A stretch of 64,000 nucleotides of DNA from Cristatella mucedo. Its lineage: Eukaryota; Bryozoa; Phylactolaemata; Cristatellidae. Of this stretch, positions 12,594 to 25,000 are shown in pieces; position 1 is the first letter of the stretch; every line of letters starts with the position of its first letter. Under the pieces are notes generated by a model. The model was not told where the DNA came from, did no database searches, and saw nothing but the letters and a program-made list of their open reading frames with translations. A program made the translations under genes and the position numbers. The stretch covers positions 7,560,001 to 7,624,000 of the forward strand of contig WPIO01000002.1 of the NCBI GenBank assembly GCA_009760855.2, given 5' to 3'.

Positions 12594-13650
12594 AATAATA
12601 ATAATAATACATTTGCACAGCGCTCTCTGAGAACTGAATTTCTTTCTTGGCGCTTTACAGATGCTAGATAGAAAGCATTACCGAATGATAGGCGATGACA
12701 TTCGAGGGAAGCAGGCAAAGTATAAGCCGGGACATGCATACGAAGGAAGAATCCCAAAGATCCAGCGATTGCTGTGATAAACAGCTGCGTTTTAAGCTTC
12801 TTCATCAATTTCGACGTGTGTCATAGAACGTTGTGACGCACGTTGGTCGTGAGTTCAACGCATTGGGAACATATGAACTAAAGGCACGGTTTCCATCGGT
12901 TTTAAAGTTCATATGAGGTATGGCTATACGATTCGAGTCAGACCAGCGGGTTGTAAGATTCTCCAGCTGGTGGGGGGTAGTAGTTCTGATAGGTAGGCTG
13001 GAACCAGAGAATTTAGAGACCTAAAAGTGATGACAGAACGCCGCTTGCTTGGGATCCAGTGCAGGTCGGCAAGAGATGGAGTGATGTGGTAACTGCGACG
13101 CTCACGACAGACAGTCTTCAGAGTCTTGCACCAAATATAAGCGCACGATTGCCATGCCGGGAGACCAGCAAGCAATGAGTTACAAAATTCAAGACGGGAT
13201 GTTACAAATGAATTGACTTATTTAGATGCGGTGTCCCTGTCTAAAAAAGCCCGAATTTTAGCAATCTTATTTACCTGAAAGTAGGCAGACGTGACTGTGA
13301 AACTGATGTGGTCGTGTAATGTCCTTTTGGAACAGGCCACATAGATTACGTGCAGATAACAGGAGGTATACTCGTGGAGCCGATTTTGAGCGTTAGAATT
13401 TCCAATTTCTGAATCTCACTTGGTTTGCGCATATGCGTGGATGTCATCAAAATGTGCGGCAAGGGTGTGTAGAGAGTTTGACGTGCTCTAGGGCTGGGAG
13501 GGATCAAAGGAAATGTACAACGGAGTGTCACCTGCATTGAAGTGAAAGCCTGGATTGTGCATTAAGCGATCGCATCGGCAAGAGAGAGACTAGAAGGCTA
13601 CATTCTAGGCACGATCCCGGGACCCGGATCTCTAAAGGGCACACGGTCGC
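12594..13650 (-). mobile_element. Degraded LINE-A
   Basis: (TAA)n tail and hairpin region at 12594-12665, then decayed ORF segments (RRSYHITPSLADLHWIPSKR; LNSLVPAYLSELLPP) up to an eroded RT palm near 13600. Longer than most copies here but with many stops. 11830-12590 has no supportable gene. Confidence 0.75.
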
Positions 13651-14264
13651 CGCATTGCAAAGAGGACAAACACCGTCTAAGAGAAAATAGGCCCGGTGGG
13701 ATTCATGAACCAACGAAGAATGCGTTCCAATGTATTGAGGTCGGAAGGGTTCACTCATGGTACCATGGCGAGCTGCTCAGCGGGGGGGGGGGACATCACG
13801 CGTGAACTGGGCTTGATCCTTCCAACGACGAGCTCATGCATAGTTTTCCTCTCGCCGCGTCCGCCCTCACACGGCCAGCAGGACGGCACTATAGCCCAAC
13901 CTCCGACCTCGGACCTCCGACCTCGGTCTCGGCCCGACCTCGGTCGGAGGTGAGCGCCGACAGAGTCGCTCAACGTGGAACGACGTGCTAGGATAATTTC
14001 TGACGGCTTTGCCGTGTGCCGACTCAAAATTGTCGTGTGCGTCAGTGTACTAGGATGCGTCGCCGCCGTCAGTTTATTGTCCAGAATTACGAGCGCCGGA
14101 GCTCGGCTCCCTCAGACCTTGGACTTTGACCTCAGACCTCAGATTCAGACCCTTGACTTTGGACCTGCAACAGCAACAGTAGCAGTTCGGGCAGAAAAAT
14201 GGCGCGCTCCTTTCCTCTGTCCTCTTTCTCCCACTTCCTCATCGTTGTCTTCATCTTCGGCGTC

Positions 14265-14490
14265 TTTCTTACGCAACGACAACTACTGTCCTGCTGCCGA
14301 TTGTGGCGCCTCCTTTTCAGCGGTCCTGAGCTGCTACTACCATGTTAATCGTTGCTTCAACTGCTCTCCTGGCTCAGCTATGCTCCCCACTTTCTCTTTG
14401 TCGCGTGAGATGCAGTCTGTTGGCTACCGAATGCTACCAAAAGCCGCGTAGGCTGCGAGTGCGCTATACAAAACCCTTCTGCGCAACATC
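14265..14490 (+). mobile_element. LINE-C 3' region
   Basis: Plus-strand frame FLRNDNYCPAADCGASFSAV..NCSPGSAMLPTFSL matches the minus copies at 7440-7620 and 42590-42790, then the 3' UTR CAAAACCCTTCTGCGCAACA. Confidence 0.7.
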
Positions 14491-15129
14491 CACGTAGTTT
14501 TTGTGCCTTGGTGGAGTAGCAGACGGAGATACTTTACATTTACACTCCACTACGTTCACGCGCGGGGCGAGCTTAGCTGTCTGCGCGGGCTGATTCGCTG
14601 GTCTAACTATTTCCTCTCCTTTTCAGAAGCTGCACTGCAGCGAGAAAGCGACGAGCGCTTGGCACTCCGCTCGCACTCCGGCTGACGCACGCACGCCGTC
14701 GGTCCGCACAGGGTCACAGGTCCATCCAGTCTGCGGACGAGCGAGCCGCCAGTGCAAGAGTCTGTCGTCCTTGCGGCGTCCTTGCTTGCGTCCTTGTCGT
14801 CCTTGCCAACGACGCGGCGCAGTTCACGGTTCCGGCTAATCGCGATTTCTCGGGACGAGGAGTGCAGATAATTATCCGCCGCACGTTCTGGGACATCCGG
14901 CTTACAAATCTCTCGGTTGAGTGCGGCCGGCGGCACGCCTGGGACAGGCCGATAGTGCAAAGACCAAGCGCCACAGCGAAAGAATCGATTTTCCCTTCGA
15001 CTTCCATCGAAAACAAAGCACGCGTCCGCCTACACGCTTACCGATCGGTTGGCGAAAAGTAGGGCGTCGATCCGTGCTTTTCCGGCGACGTCTCCTTTTT
15101 GGGAGCCGCGTAAGAAAAGGGAAAACAGT

Positions 15130-15258
15130 GTCATTCGTTTGCATGGCGCCCTAAAACAACTCAATCTCTATCCAGGCGCTTCGCCTTTGCTGCGGGGCTC
15201 GAGCCCAGGACTTCCGTCGACAAAGGCGAGCACCTGAACCCCCTCAGGCCAAACCGAG
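15130..15258 (-). repeat. SINE-A copy
   Basis: Minus-strand tail complement (CTCAATCTCTATCCAGGCGC), B box complement GGGGCTCGAGCCCAGGAC and A box complement CAGGCCAAACC. Confidence 0.75.
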
Positions 15259-16215
15259 GGCGGCGCATTCGCTCGATCGCTGAGCCGAAGGCTCGTCATC
15301 TACGAGCGGTCGCATTTCGCTGCAGAGCTGCTCGCGAAGTTCGCGTCGCCGCTTCCGCTTTCCGCTTCAGCCTGTCGCGCTCCGGACGCAAACCGCCGCG
15401 TCCGGACGACGAACGACGACTACGGGCCCGGAGGCGACAGTGGGACGCGCCGACCATGACGCTAGCCGTCCGGCGCAGAAAACGCGCCTTCAGTTCGACC
15501 GCCGCCCCACTGCGCCCCGCTACGTCGCAGTCTGGCAACGACGCGCTTCGACGACGACGAGAGAGAGAGCGCGCGCTCTCGGTCGAAGCGGGAGGAACTC
15601 TCTCCGGCCGCCGCGCGAGCGCGCGCCAGCTCGCGGAGCGGCGCGCTGCAGAGAGCTACATCGACGTGGCCGCTGCGCATCGCAGAGCGCCAGCCGTCGA
15701 CCAGCGCGAGCGCCCAAGCGCCTGCGCCCGCTGGTCGGATCGCCGGAGCTCTCTGAGCGAGTATATAAATATTATATATTGCGATTTGGGCTCGTCGAAA
15801 GAACGCTGAATCGCGTCCGCTAGCGCGAACAAGAGTGGGCTGGCAGCGAGCGACGACGAAGCCTTTCAGCAGGGCTACAGCCCTGATCTCCGTTCGATGC
15901 AGCAAGTACTCTCTGGAATTTTGCTCATAATTTCCGCGCGTTTCCTCCGAAGCGCATTCCCTCGAGCAGGAACCGAAAAGGGCGAGAAAATGTACGACCT
16001 TGCCGAAGTTTAGCTGCCCTCTTAGTAAGGGCAACTTGTCTGAGGATTCCGCAGATTCGCGCAGCTGTCTCCTCGTAGTTAGGATCCCGACGTTTATCGA
16101 CGCGCGAGGAGCACAATAATTTCGCACCGCCGACCATAGAAAGCAACGCCCGCCTCTTGGCTTCTTTCCGACGCCTCAGACGCCACCTGATGGCGACTCT
16201 GATGTCATCGAGTCG

Positions 16216-16502
16216 GCAGCTGGGTCGAGCCGGCAGCTGGATCGAGCCAGTAGCTGGATCGAGCAGGCAGCTGGATCGAGCAGGCAGCTGGATCGAGCAG
16301 GCAGCTGGATCGAGCAGGCAGCTGGATCGAGCAGGCAGCTGGATCGAGCAGGCAGCTGGATCGAGCAGGCAGCTGGATCGAGCAGGCAGCTGGATCGAGC
16401 AGGCAGCTGGATCGAGCAGGCAGCTGGATCGAGCCGGCAGCTGGATCGAGCAGGCAGCTGGATCGAGCCAGCAGCTGGATCGAGCCGGCAGCTGGATCGA
16501 CG
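16216..16502. repeat. 17-bp minisatellite
   Basis: About 17 head-to-tail copies of CAGCTGGATCGAGCAGG with few substitutions, more varied at both ends. Because 17 is not a multiple of 3, all frames stay open and give spurious repeat peptides on both strands. Every unit carries a CAGCTG E-box core. Confidence 0.95.
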
Positions 16503-18082
16503 AGCGCCTGAAGTGGGAAAGTTAGAAAGCGCTAGATGGACGGGCACGTCGCGTCGTTGGCTACCGTAGATAAAAGTCGCGATCTTCTCGGGCCGAAGCG
16601 AGCGTCACGCCCGACTTGCCCACGTTTATGGAACGTGCACAGCTTGGGCCGTTTGTATTTATGGCTACGCTTCCGGAGGCAGAGCCGGTTGTCACTTTCG
16701 TGTGAGCTGACGAAAACCAGACATACAATAAAAAGGGCCGTCCGGAGTCAGGGTCGGTTTATTCATCTGCCATCGACGCCGCCGCGCGCAATGACCACTG
16801 CACTGAGAGGCTCAGCGGCTGGCCGCTCGCTCAGCTTCCGCTGCGGCGGCGGCGGGGGGGGGGCGGCGGCGGCGACGGGGAGGGACGGCGGCGGCGGCGG
16901 CGGCGGGGGGGGCGGGGGGGGGGCGGTGGGGGGGGGCGGCGGCGGCGCCGCCGATGGGCTAGCGCCGCCGTCCTTTGGGCTCCAATCGACGCCGAACTTT
17001 CCTCTCCTGCCTACCTCAACCCTGCCCCCCCCCGCGCCGCCGATCGTCTGCGACTAGGCGCAAGCGTACGGTGGCTTGCCGTAGCCAAGAGACGCGCGTG
17101 CGTTTAAAAGCCTACGCGAAATGACCGCATTCGCGGCTTTCGCGGGGGGGGGGCACTCAAATGGAAGCCGCGGAGTCAATTACCCGCCGCCCGGCGTCCG
17201 CCAGGATAAGTACGGCTTTTGGAATCGATCTTTTGGGTCGATGGCGGAACGCGCCAAACGGCCAGCACGCCGCACGCGCTCGCGCTTTCGGCGTGCAGCA
17301 ATTCAGAAAGAGTCGCTTGGGGCTCGCTGTCAACCCGATGCCAACATCGGTTCATGCCGGCCGCGCCTCATCGTTTTACGCCCATAGCCGGGAGATGTTT
17401 GATAGCGAAGTGCTATAACTTAACCTTGACTGAGCTTGACTGTAAGTCGCATGAGTGAGACACGGTACAGCCTTTTTTCCTTAGCCTGCAGGCCCAGCAA
17501 GCCGACGTGAGACGCGCTTTTTCTCTGCGTGAACCCAGTTTACTTGAAAAACAACTGGACGGTCGCGATCAAAAGGAGCTGCAGACGCGCGGTTGCCTTA
17601 ATTTTAAAGACGCTGTGGCGGGTAAGGAATAATTTATTATAGGCTAGCAGTGTCCACAGTATTCCAATTCAACCTTCATGAAAACTACCATTTGCTATCG
17701 TGAAGCCGCTGTTTCGAACACCTATAGAGGGGCTTCTCCTGCTAATTAAAGTTATTGCTAAATTGTGAAGCTAGTTTGAATACGAGTATTTGCGATCGCC
17801 GGTTAGCTGGCCACTTTCCTTCCTGGCGACCGAGCGTCTGTCGCGACGGCGGAGGACATCTTTATTTGGAGATCGCCTGCAATTGAATGGAAATAGCATA
17901 GGTTGCTTCCCCCGCCAAGCAGGTCTCAAGAGACTGTCGCTCGACAGACATCCGCAGACGAGACATTCTGGTGAGGCCGACACCTTCGCTATCGTCGCCT
18001 AGCCGCCCGTGCTGTGCAGACCAGCGGTCGGATGAAAATTAGCGTAAGCCAAGGTATTACGCGCTTCGTACTACGTTTCGCG
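16503..18082. other. CpG- and G-rich region, no supportable gene
   Basis: Includes G-runs at 16850-16945 and 17144-17153. The ATG at 16791 opens a poly-Gly frame that is only a translation of the G-rich repeat. No splice-consistent exon found. Confidence 0.4.
16841..16950 (+). repeat. (GGC)n/poly-G tract with quadruplex potential
   Basis: Runs of 7 to 10 G and GGC repeats on the plus strand over about 110 bp; far more than four G3+ runs. Confidence 0.85.
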
Positions 18083-18252
18083 CCGATTTGGCCTAGCGGT
18101 TAAGGTGCTCGTCCCAAATAAGGTTTAGGTGAATGTATTTGCCGACCGAAGTCGTGGGCTCGAGCCCCGCGGCGCGAAGCGTGTGCGAATGTGAAGCGCC
18201 TGAATAGAGATTAAATTCTCTTGGAGCGCTGTACGAGTGAATCTTATTGTAT
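18083..18252 (+). repeat. SINE-A, near complete
   Basis: A box GATTTGGCCTAGCGGTTAAG, B box GTGGGCTCGAGCCCC, body GAAGCGCCTGAATAGAGATT and tail GGAGCGCTGTACGAGTGAAT. An extra insert (AATGTATTTGCCGACCGAAG) lies between the boxes. Confidence 0.85.
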
Positions 18253-18443
18253 ATTACGAGTGCTCACTGCCTGTGGATTCGCTTCGCTGAGTCATAGTAA
18301 AAGTAGTCAGAGTATGGCCAAGGAAGGCAACGCTGCACCATCCGCGCACGACGTCAGTGAAGCCGCGCCATTTGCCGCTGCCGCGCGCACGGCCATGACA
18401 AGCGAGCGGCGGGCAGCAAAACGCCGGAAGTGACGATCCGGCC

Positions 18444-18449
18444 TTTAAT
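18444..18449 (-). terminator. Candidate poly(A) signal of CFAP97D
   Basis: On the minus strand this is ATTAAA, 437 bp past the stop. Canonical AATAAA hexamers lie further on (minus strand, 17866-17861 and 17638-17633). Weak evidence for any one of them. Confidence 0.3.
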
Positions 18450-18885
18450 TGATGGTTACACTGGGTGTGCCGGTTGACGCCAGTGGCGCCCGCAGGCGTC
18501 AACCGGCAGCCGCGAGATACGCAGCGCCGGCCGGGGGCGGGCGGGCCGGGGGGGGGCTGGGAAATACACAGTTGGGGAGCGTTAGCACTGCTAGACTGCA
18601 TTGATGCTCTATTGGGGCTGCAACTTGAGCAGCATTTCCGCGCGCGCGAGTCTCCAGCTGAAACACTCGCCCGGAGGAGCGAGCTAGCGGCGCCCTCTAG
18701 GCGCGGGCGGCCGTCGCGCGCGGACGCTGTCACTTGACGCCCGGCGCGTCGGTCGTTTCGGCTCCGTTCGGTTCGTCGCGCAGCGTCGACGAGGCGGGCG
18801 AGAGGTCTCAAGCGCGCGAGTCCGCTGCCCTCGCTGCCGCTCCAGCCGTGCCTAGCGTCTCTCAGAAAGCGTCGTTCAAGCGGCG

Positions 18886-19080
18886 CTAGCCGGACTTTTC
18901 GGCGGCCTCTTGCGCGACTTCTTCGGCGACAGCGCTCTCCGACCTCGCTTTCGGCGAGGCTGGCTTCTGCTCTTCTCTTCCGCTCGGCTGGTCCGCCTGC
19001 TGCGGCTGCTCGCTGTCGGACGCTTGCTTTTGCTTTGAGGCTGCCGCACCGGGCGAAGCAGGTTCATTGGCCTTGCCGCT
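18886..19080 (-). CDS. CFAP97D1: CFAP97D exon 5 (disordered tail, stop)
   Basis: Acceptor CGTATTTTTGCAG in the phase exon 4 leaves (0). It encodes 64 residues rich in Ser, Glu, Lys, Gln and Ala, beginning SGKANEPASPGAAASKQKQ and ending EEVAQEAAEKSG, then TAG. Composition and splice phase support it, but no conserved motif does, so it could be lineage-specific or alternative. Confidence 0.62.
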   Translation of the reverse strand, partial: SGKANEPASPGAAASKQKQASDSEQPQQADQPSGREEQKPASPKARSESAVAEEVAQEAAEKSG

Positions 19081-22000
19081 CTGCAAAAATACGCAGCCAA
19101 GCGAGACTGTCAGCGCAGCACCCACTGTTGTTTCGGTCCGCCCACGCCAGCGCGGTATGAGCTCGACGCCTAGTCGCACCATAATAGTAGTAATAATAAG
19201 AATGGGATATCTGTGCATCTAATTGCGTGCACTTGACATGTGAAGCAAAGGAGGCGTGTCATTTGGCGTCGTCGTTTCAACGTGCACGGCGTCACCGCGC
19301 ATAAGCACAAAAGGACAATGCACGAGTACGAAGCACATGCTGCACGGATCGGGTGCGTTTTGAGCGTCTTCTTAAATGCCTCTAAGTCAAGGGACGTCTC
19401 GATGTCGTTCAGGATTCATTTCCGAGCTGCGAGTGAGCTTACAAACTGAGGGCACTGTCTCCAGAGAATTTTAGGTTGGCACAGGAAGCGAAGCTACACG
19501 ACATCACGAGTCAGACGAGTGATCGGTACGATACCTAGCCCGATCAATGCCTAGCCCGATCGATGCCTAGCCCGATCGATGCCTAGCCCGATCGATGCCT
19601 AGCCCGATCGATGCCTAACCCGATCGATGCCTAGCCCGATCGATGCCTAGCCCAATCGATGCCTAGCCCGATCGATGCATAGCCCGATCAATACCTAGCC
19701 CGATCGATGCCTAGCCCGATCGATGCCTATCCCGATCGATGCATAGCCCGATCGATGCCTAGCCCGATCGATGCCTAGCCCGATCGATGCCTAGCCCGAT
19801 CGATGCCTAGCCCGATGAGGAAGTGCTCCGGATAGGTATGCTGGAGCAAGAGATCGAAGAGACCTAAAAGAAGAGAGTGACAGGACCTTGAAGTAGATAC
19901 ACCGTACTTGATGGATAGCCAGTGCTGGTCGGTGAGAGGTGTTGCAATGTGGCAGCTGCGACTTTCGCGACAGACTTGCACGACAGCTGCAGGGTTGGCG
20001 CAAAATTTGAGAAGCCGAAAAAGCGAGGAGGGTAAAATTCCATTCGCAGAAAGCCACAATGAATTGTTGTCACTCGATTTCGTTCACTGATCCAGGACGA
20101 CTTGGAAATAGCAATTACTTTCGCTGCCTCACCGGTGCGGATCTGTGCGGATCGTTGAGAGCTCTTCTCGCGAGCACGCGCGAAAAACTCGCTTTTCAGC
20201 GCTCGCTTACCTTGGAGACCCACCAATCTCGTGGAAAGGCGGAAATATTATCCATAAACTTGAGGTTGCTGCCCCAGTCCCTGCGCCACTTGCTCTGATC
20301 GTACTCGGGCTTTCTGTTGAGAATGCGCTGCAGCACGGCCTGGTTCTCGCGAGTGACCCTCAGAAGCTCTCGCCTCCTCTTCTCGCGATTAAGACTGTAA
20401 TTATATAGCAGAGTAAGCCATCTCGTATTCAGCATATACACTATACTTATGCATGTACCTGCACTGCCAACAGTGGAACCTGATCGCCTGCACATTTGCG
20501 CCGCCGGCCGCAAAGCAGCACGCTCTCTCCTTCGCACCATTCGCTCATTCTGCCGGAAACCGATCTGCCTACAGGCTACACATTTCGAGCCCGAGCAAGG
20601 GCTGTAGCTGTTTTGGTATCTCTGATTGGCGTTTTCACGATTTGTAAAAACACCCGTCCGAATTATCTGTCGTCTGCACGGAGTGGCCCCCCCCGCCAAC
20701 CTTCCAATGTTATATGGCTGCTGAGCGGTGCGTGCGCCTCTAAAGGACGTGCGATCCAACTTCAAAGGGTATCGCGTTACATCACAGGAATCTGCATTCC
20801 AGAGATGCTTTGGAATAGAGTAAGACACGAGAGCTGCTTTTTCTAGACTCAGACTTGCATGTACGCAACAGCAGCAGCGACGGCTTCGGCACGAGGATTC
20901 GACTACTGCGAAGCACGATTTCTTAGAGAGAGCGCGTGCCATCTATCGGCAAATCTACGCTCGTCAAAGCGCGTCGATTTGCGTTGCAATAGGTCAGCGA
21001 GTAGGCGAGCCATTCAAAGGCTCGCCGCTAGGCGCGGTATTCGCACCGAAAATCTCTCAGCACTCTGAGCGGCTGTCGCTCGAGGCGTCGTCTTTAACTC
21101 TCACCTTTTGTAGTCGTAGTTGTTCCTGTTATCCACGCGTCCCTTTGTTCTCATTATGAACGACATCTTCTCCAGGAGTATCCTGTTGTCACGCTCGATC
21201 ATTGCCAACCTCTCCTCTTCAAGCTGAAACCGGATATCGCCCGTGTATAGCATCGGCATCGGCGACGCCACCCGAAGCGAAAAACGCGCAAGGAGGCGTG
21301 CGCGCGTCCGTCAAACGTCGGCAGACGACAGAGCTGCAGCTTTTTACCTGCAGCTTTTTCAGCTTCATGTGCAGATGCATGTACGTCTGCGGCGCTTTGG
21401 TGTCGACCATGGGTGCAGCTTCGCGAACCTGCCAACGTAACGTAACGTAATGTCCTGTATCTCCGTCTGTAACTCCGCAAAGTCGTATAGACTGTGCGCG
21501 GGTGTTACGCGGGAGAGCTTTGCCTAGCGCACTCGCAGCTTAAGCGGCTTTCGGTACGAGCATTCGGTAGCCAACGGACGCGTAGATGGCCGATCCTCGA
21601 CGAGAGGCTCGGCGGCCCCGCGGAGAAAGGCTCGATGGCGGACACTACTTTTGCAGCATACAATGCGCTCTCTTTTTTAGAAGTCTGAGCGACGGCTTCA
21701 GTAAACGCACAAGAGATACAATTGCAAGCATTCACTCCGCACTAGAACTGCACCGGACGTATTGGTGAGGACGAGGTTTTTGCGTCAACAAGTCTTGCCG
21801 GAGCGGCCGAGAGCAGCAATAGCATTTAATAGTTCTGTGGTTTTTGTTTATGTAGACCGCAGTCGGTGACAGCGCCTAAATGTTGTTATCTGCCAGTACT
21901 AGGCTGGGTGGCCCTCCCGGCCACCGGTTAGGCAATCGGAGCGCAGCTAGGCGTCGGCAACGGCGCCAACGAATGAGAGCGAAGCGTTCCGGTACCGCAG

Positions 22001-25000
22001 AGGACAGAAGCGGGCGACGTTTGCGGCGGGCAGTAGTGCTTCCGCCGGCTGTGAGTGTGGAGGAAATAAACTGGTGGTGTTCCTCGTTGGCTAGCGTGCT
22101 GTGCCGCTCGCGACGACAAGTTAGACTACAAGTTCAGACATTAACTCGTACTATAAAAGGCGGTATTCAAGAATTGCAGTGCCCCTCCACATGCGACAGT
22201 TAGGTGGCACTCTTTCTTAAGATTCAAAAGACGGCGGCCAGTAGCGGCGGTAGATGGGCGGGCAGACATTTCTGCTCGATAGCATCGCCAGTGTAACTTC
22301 TAGCTGCCCTAGCCACTACTGGCAAATTGCATTACGCTCTGTCAGTTCTTAATGGTTTCATTCATAAGAGAGGGGCTTCATTATTGATATTTTTTGCTCT
22401 CAGACCGTTGAGGCCGACTGGGGAGCGAAGGCCCCCCATGAGTCCATTAATTCAGTCAATGAGCTTCTGAGCGAGCGCTCTCAAATTGAAAATAAGCCCG
22501 CGCTGGCTGCTGCTGCGCAGAGCAGCCAGCGCGCCCGTCGCGTCGTCGCTGCTCTTGTCTCTCTCGTTGCTCGACAGTGAGCTGCGAGAGCTTCCGGTCA
22601 AACAATTAACAGTGCAAACTTGGCATCGCCGACTCCGTGCTGCCTCTGCACCATCTATCTATCCCTCTTTACTGCGCGACACATCGGTGCCTAGCCGGCT
22701 GCCGATGGCGCTGCTGCGAATAAAACGAAGATTAATACGCTGCGGTGGCCACCTCACGGCCTCAAGTTCCTTCACACATTCGGCGTTTTCATCTCCGTTT
22801 GAAGAATGCTGTGAATAGATCGTTTTCCTCAACAGTGTACAGAGCTTGGAACATTACTTGACCGTGCTGGCGCACCTATGGCTGACACCGCCGTTGTTGC
22901 ATATCGTGGATATGAATGTGCACTGAATATGCAGCTCCATTTTTAAAGCCGAGCTCGCACTCGTGAGGCGACATCAGTCAACGGCGCGGCATATCTCTGC
23001 CGCGTCGGGCTTGACGAGGCCGATGGAAGAGCTCCGATTGTCCCTCGGGAGCCGCCACCGCCGCCGCCCCCCCCCCCGCCGCTGCCGCAGCCGCCCGCCG
23101 CAGCTAAATCCTCTGCTAACAAGAAGAGCCTATGAAAACTATAACCGCCAGCTTTTGCTTGGCCAGACAACTGAGCATTCGTCACGAGCTGGCAGCAGGT
23201 CAATGCGGGACGGATGCGTCGCGCGGCACCAGCGCCGCTTCGCGTACGAGTCGATAAGCTGAATAAATGCGTTCGCGGCGGCGAGCGCAATTTATCCAGC
23301 TCGCCGTAAGCGCCAGTGCTGCTCGCACGTCGAATAGCCTTCGTTACTCTCAATTCATGGGTGGCGCTGGCACTCGCTGACGTCGGCGCTCGCGCTCGCT
23401 CTCGTGCGTCATCGGCTAGTCACGCGGTCGCTACCTTGGCGCGCGCGCAGCTCATAAAAGACGCCGCGATTGCTACCCAGAATGCCTCTGGAGGGCAGCC
23501 GCTTTTGCCCGCTGAGGCATCACTATCTAAGGGGGAAAAAGTAGGTTAGCCAATTCGCCAGCCTCATTTGTACACAGCGCAGAAGAGCCTCGACGGGGCT
23601 GTCGCGGCCGCCTGCAGTGAGCTACAGAGGATCGCCCACTGCACGACTCGAACCCATGACCTGTGCCTTGACGAGCGAGCACTTTACCCCAGGGCTACGA
23701 CAAAAAGGTCACCCGCACTGCGCAAGCGGGCCGCCGTGCGGAGGTGGCGCCGAAAGATAGCATTTTCACCTTGGCTCGTTTGAGTGCTGCAATGTGACCG
23801 GTTTAAACGCATCGCCAGCGGCGGACTACCGGGCTGAGGTGTGTCTACTTCTTTTCGAAGTATCGGCACTTCGAGAACTTTTTTTAACGGGTCTTGATCA
23901 CAAACGTGAATGCAAAGCAAGCTCGCGCCTAAAGCCTTCTTAAAGTTCTTCTTTCTTGGCGAGTTATTTTGAAGCTGCATTTGCACCGTGCATTCGTGGC
24001 CGCGTCCGCCGTGCTGCGCTATCTCTGGCGAATCAGCGAAGACCCTCGAGGCGCTCGAGAAGCGTAAGAACACGTGCTAGGCAGCGGCCACTATTGGTCC
24101 CCTGGACGATGGTGTGCGACGTAAGCATGGGTCATAGGTCAAATCCCTTTCGAACGCTCGCAGACTTCGCGTAAATGCGGACGGATCCATGCGAGCCGGC
24201 GGCTTCAGTCGCAAGCGAACGGCCACAGCGTCAACGTGCTGCCACCCACGCGACTTCCTCGTCGGCCAGCTTCGCCGCGCGTCGTACAGCTTCGGCAACA
24301 GTGACATTGCCTGAGATCGGAGGATTCAAGTTGATTGCTCAACAGCGAGCTCAGCGATGCTTTTTTCAACTCTTCGAAGGAAAATCCGTCGGCAGGAGCG
24401 CCGCGCTGCGTTTTCGCTTTTTTGACGTTCGCGAAGCAGCGCAGTAATGACAGCAGGTAGCGGAGACATTTTGACTCGATCGGAAGCGGGTGAAAATTTC
24501 ACTCTTCCAAAAGCGAAAAGTGGAGGCCTCTCTGCGGTCATTTGAAAGTCTCCAAGGCCCGGAAGTGAAGTCTCATAACTCGGGACTTGAACTTTTATCA
24601 GTGCCAATCTCTCGCTACTTGTCTAATCTTATGGCATCTTGTGGTATAATATAACTCATTTATATAGCGCCGCAAGAGAACTTAATCTCTATTCAGGCGC
24701 TTCACATATGCCTCGGGGCTCGAGCCCCCGACCTCAGTCAGACCTTGGTCGGGGCGAGCACCTTAACCGCTAGACCAAACCAGCTCGGCGTATGGTATCA
24801 ATGGGACCTTCTTGTTTTTATTGTGCTTAGTACTAGCTTGACGTCGCAAACGGCGAACCGCTGGCAGCGCATGCAATTCAGCGATGTTCAGATGGCCAAA
24901 GAGGCGCGTGAATAGCGCTATCTCTACTAATTTTTAAAGCGAGACAATCGGTCACGCCGCAAGGTGGCACACGTGCGGCACGAGGCAAGGTGGCACACTT

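Noticed and set aside
16176-16547. Open frames on both strands with repeated RQLDRAGSWIEQAAGSS-type peptides
   Set aside because: Direct consequence of the 17-bp minisatellite. Both strands stay open and neither has splice or start context.
16791-17057. Glycine-rich frame resembling an RNA-binding or structural protein
   Set aside because: It translates a G-run/GGC tract. Composition alone explains it and there is no flanking conserved sequence.
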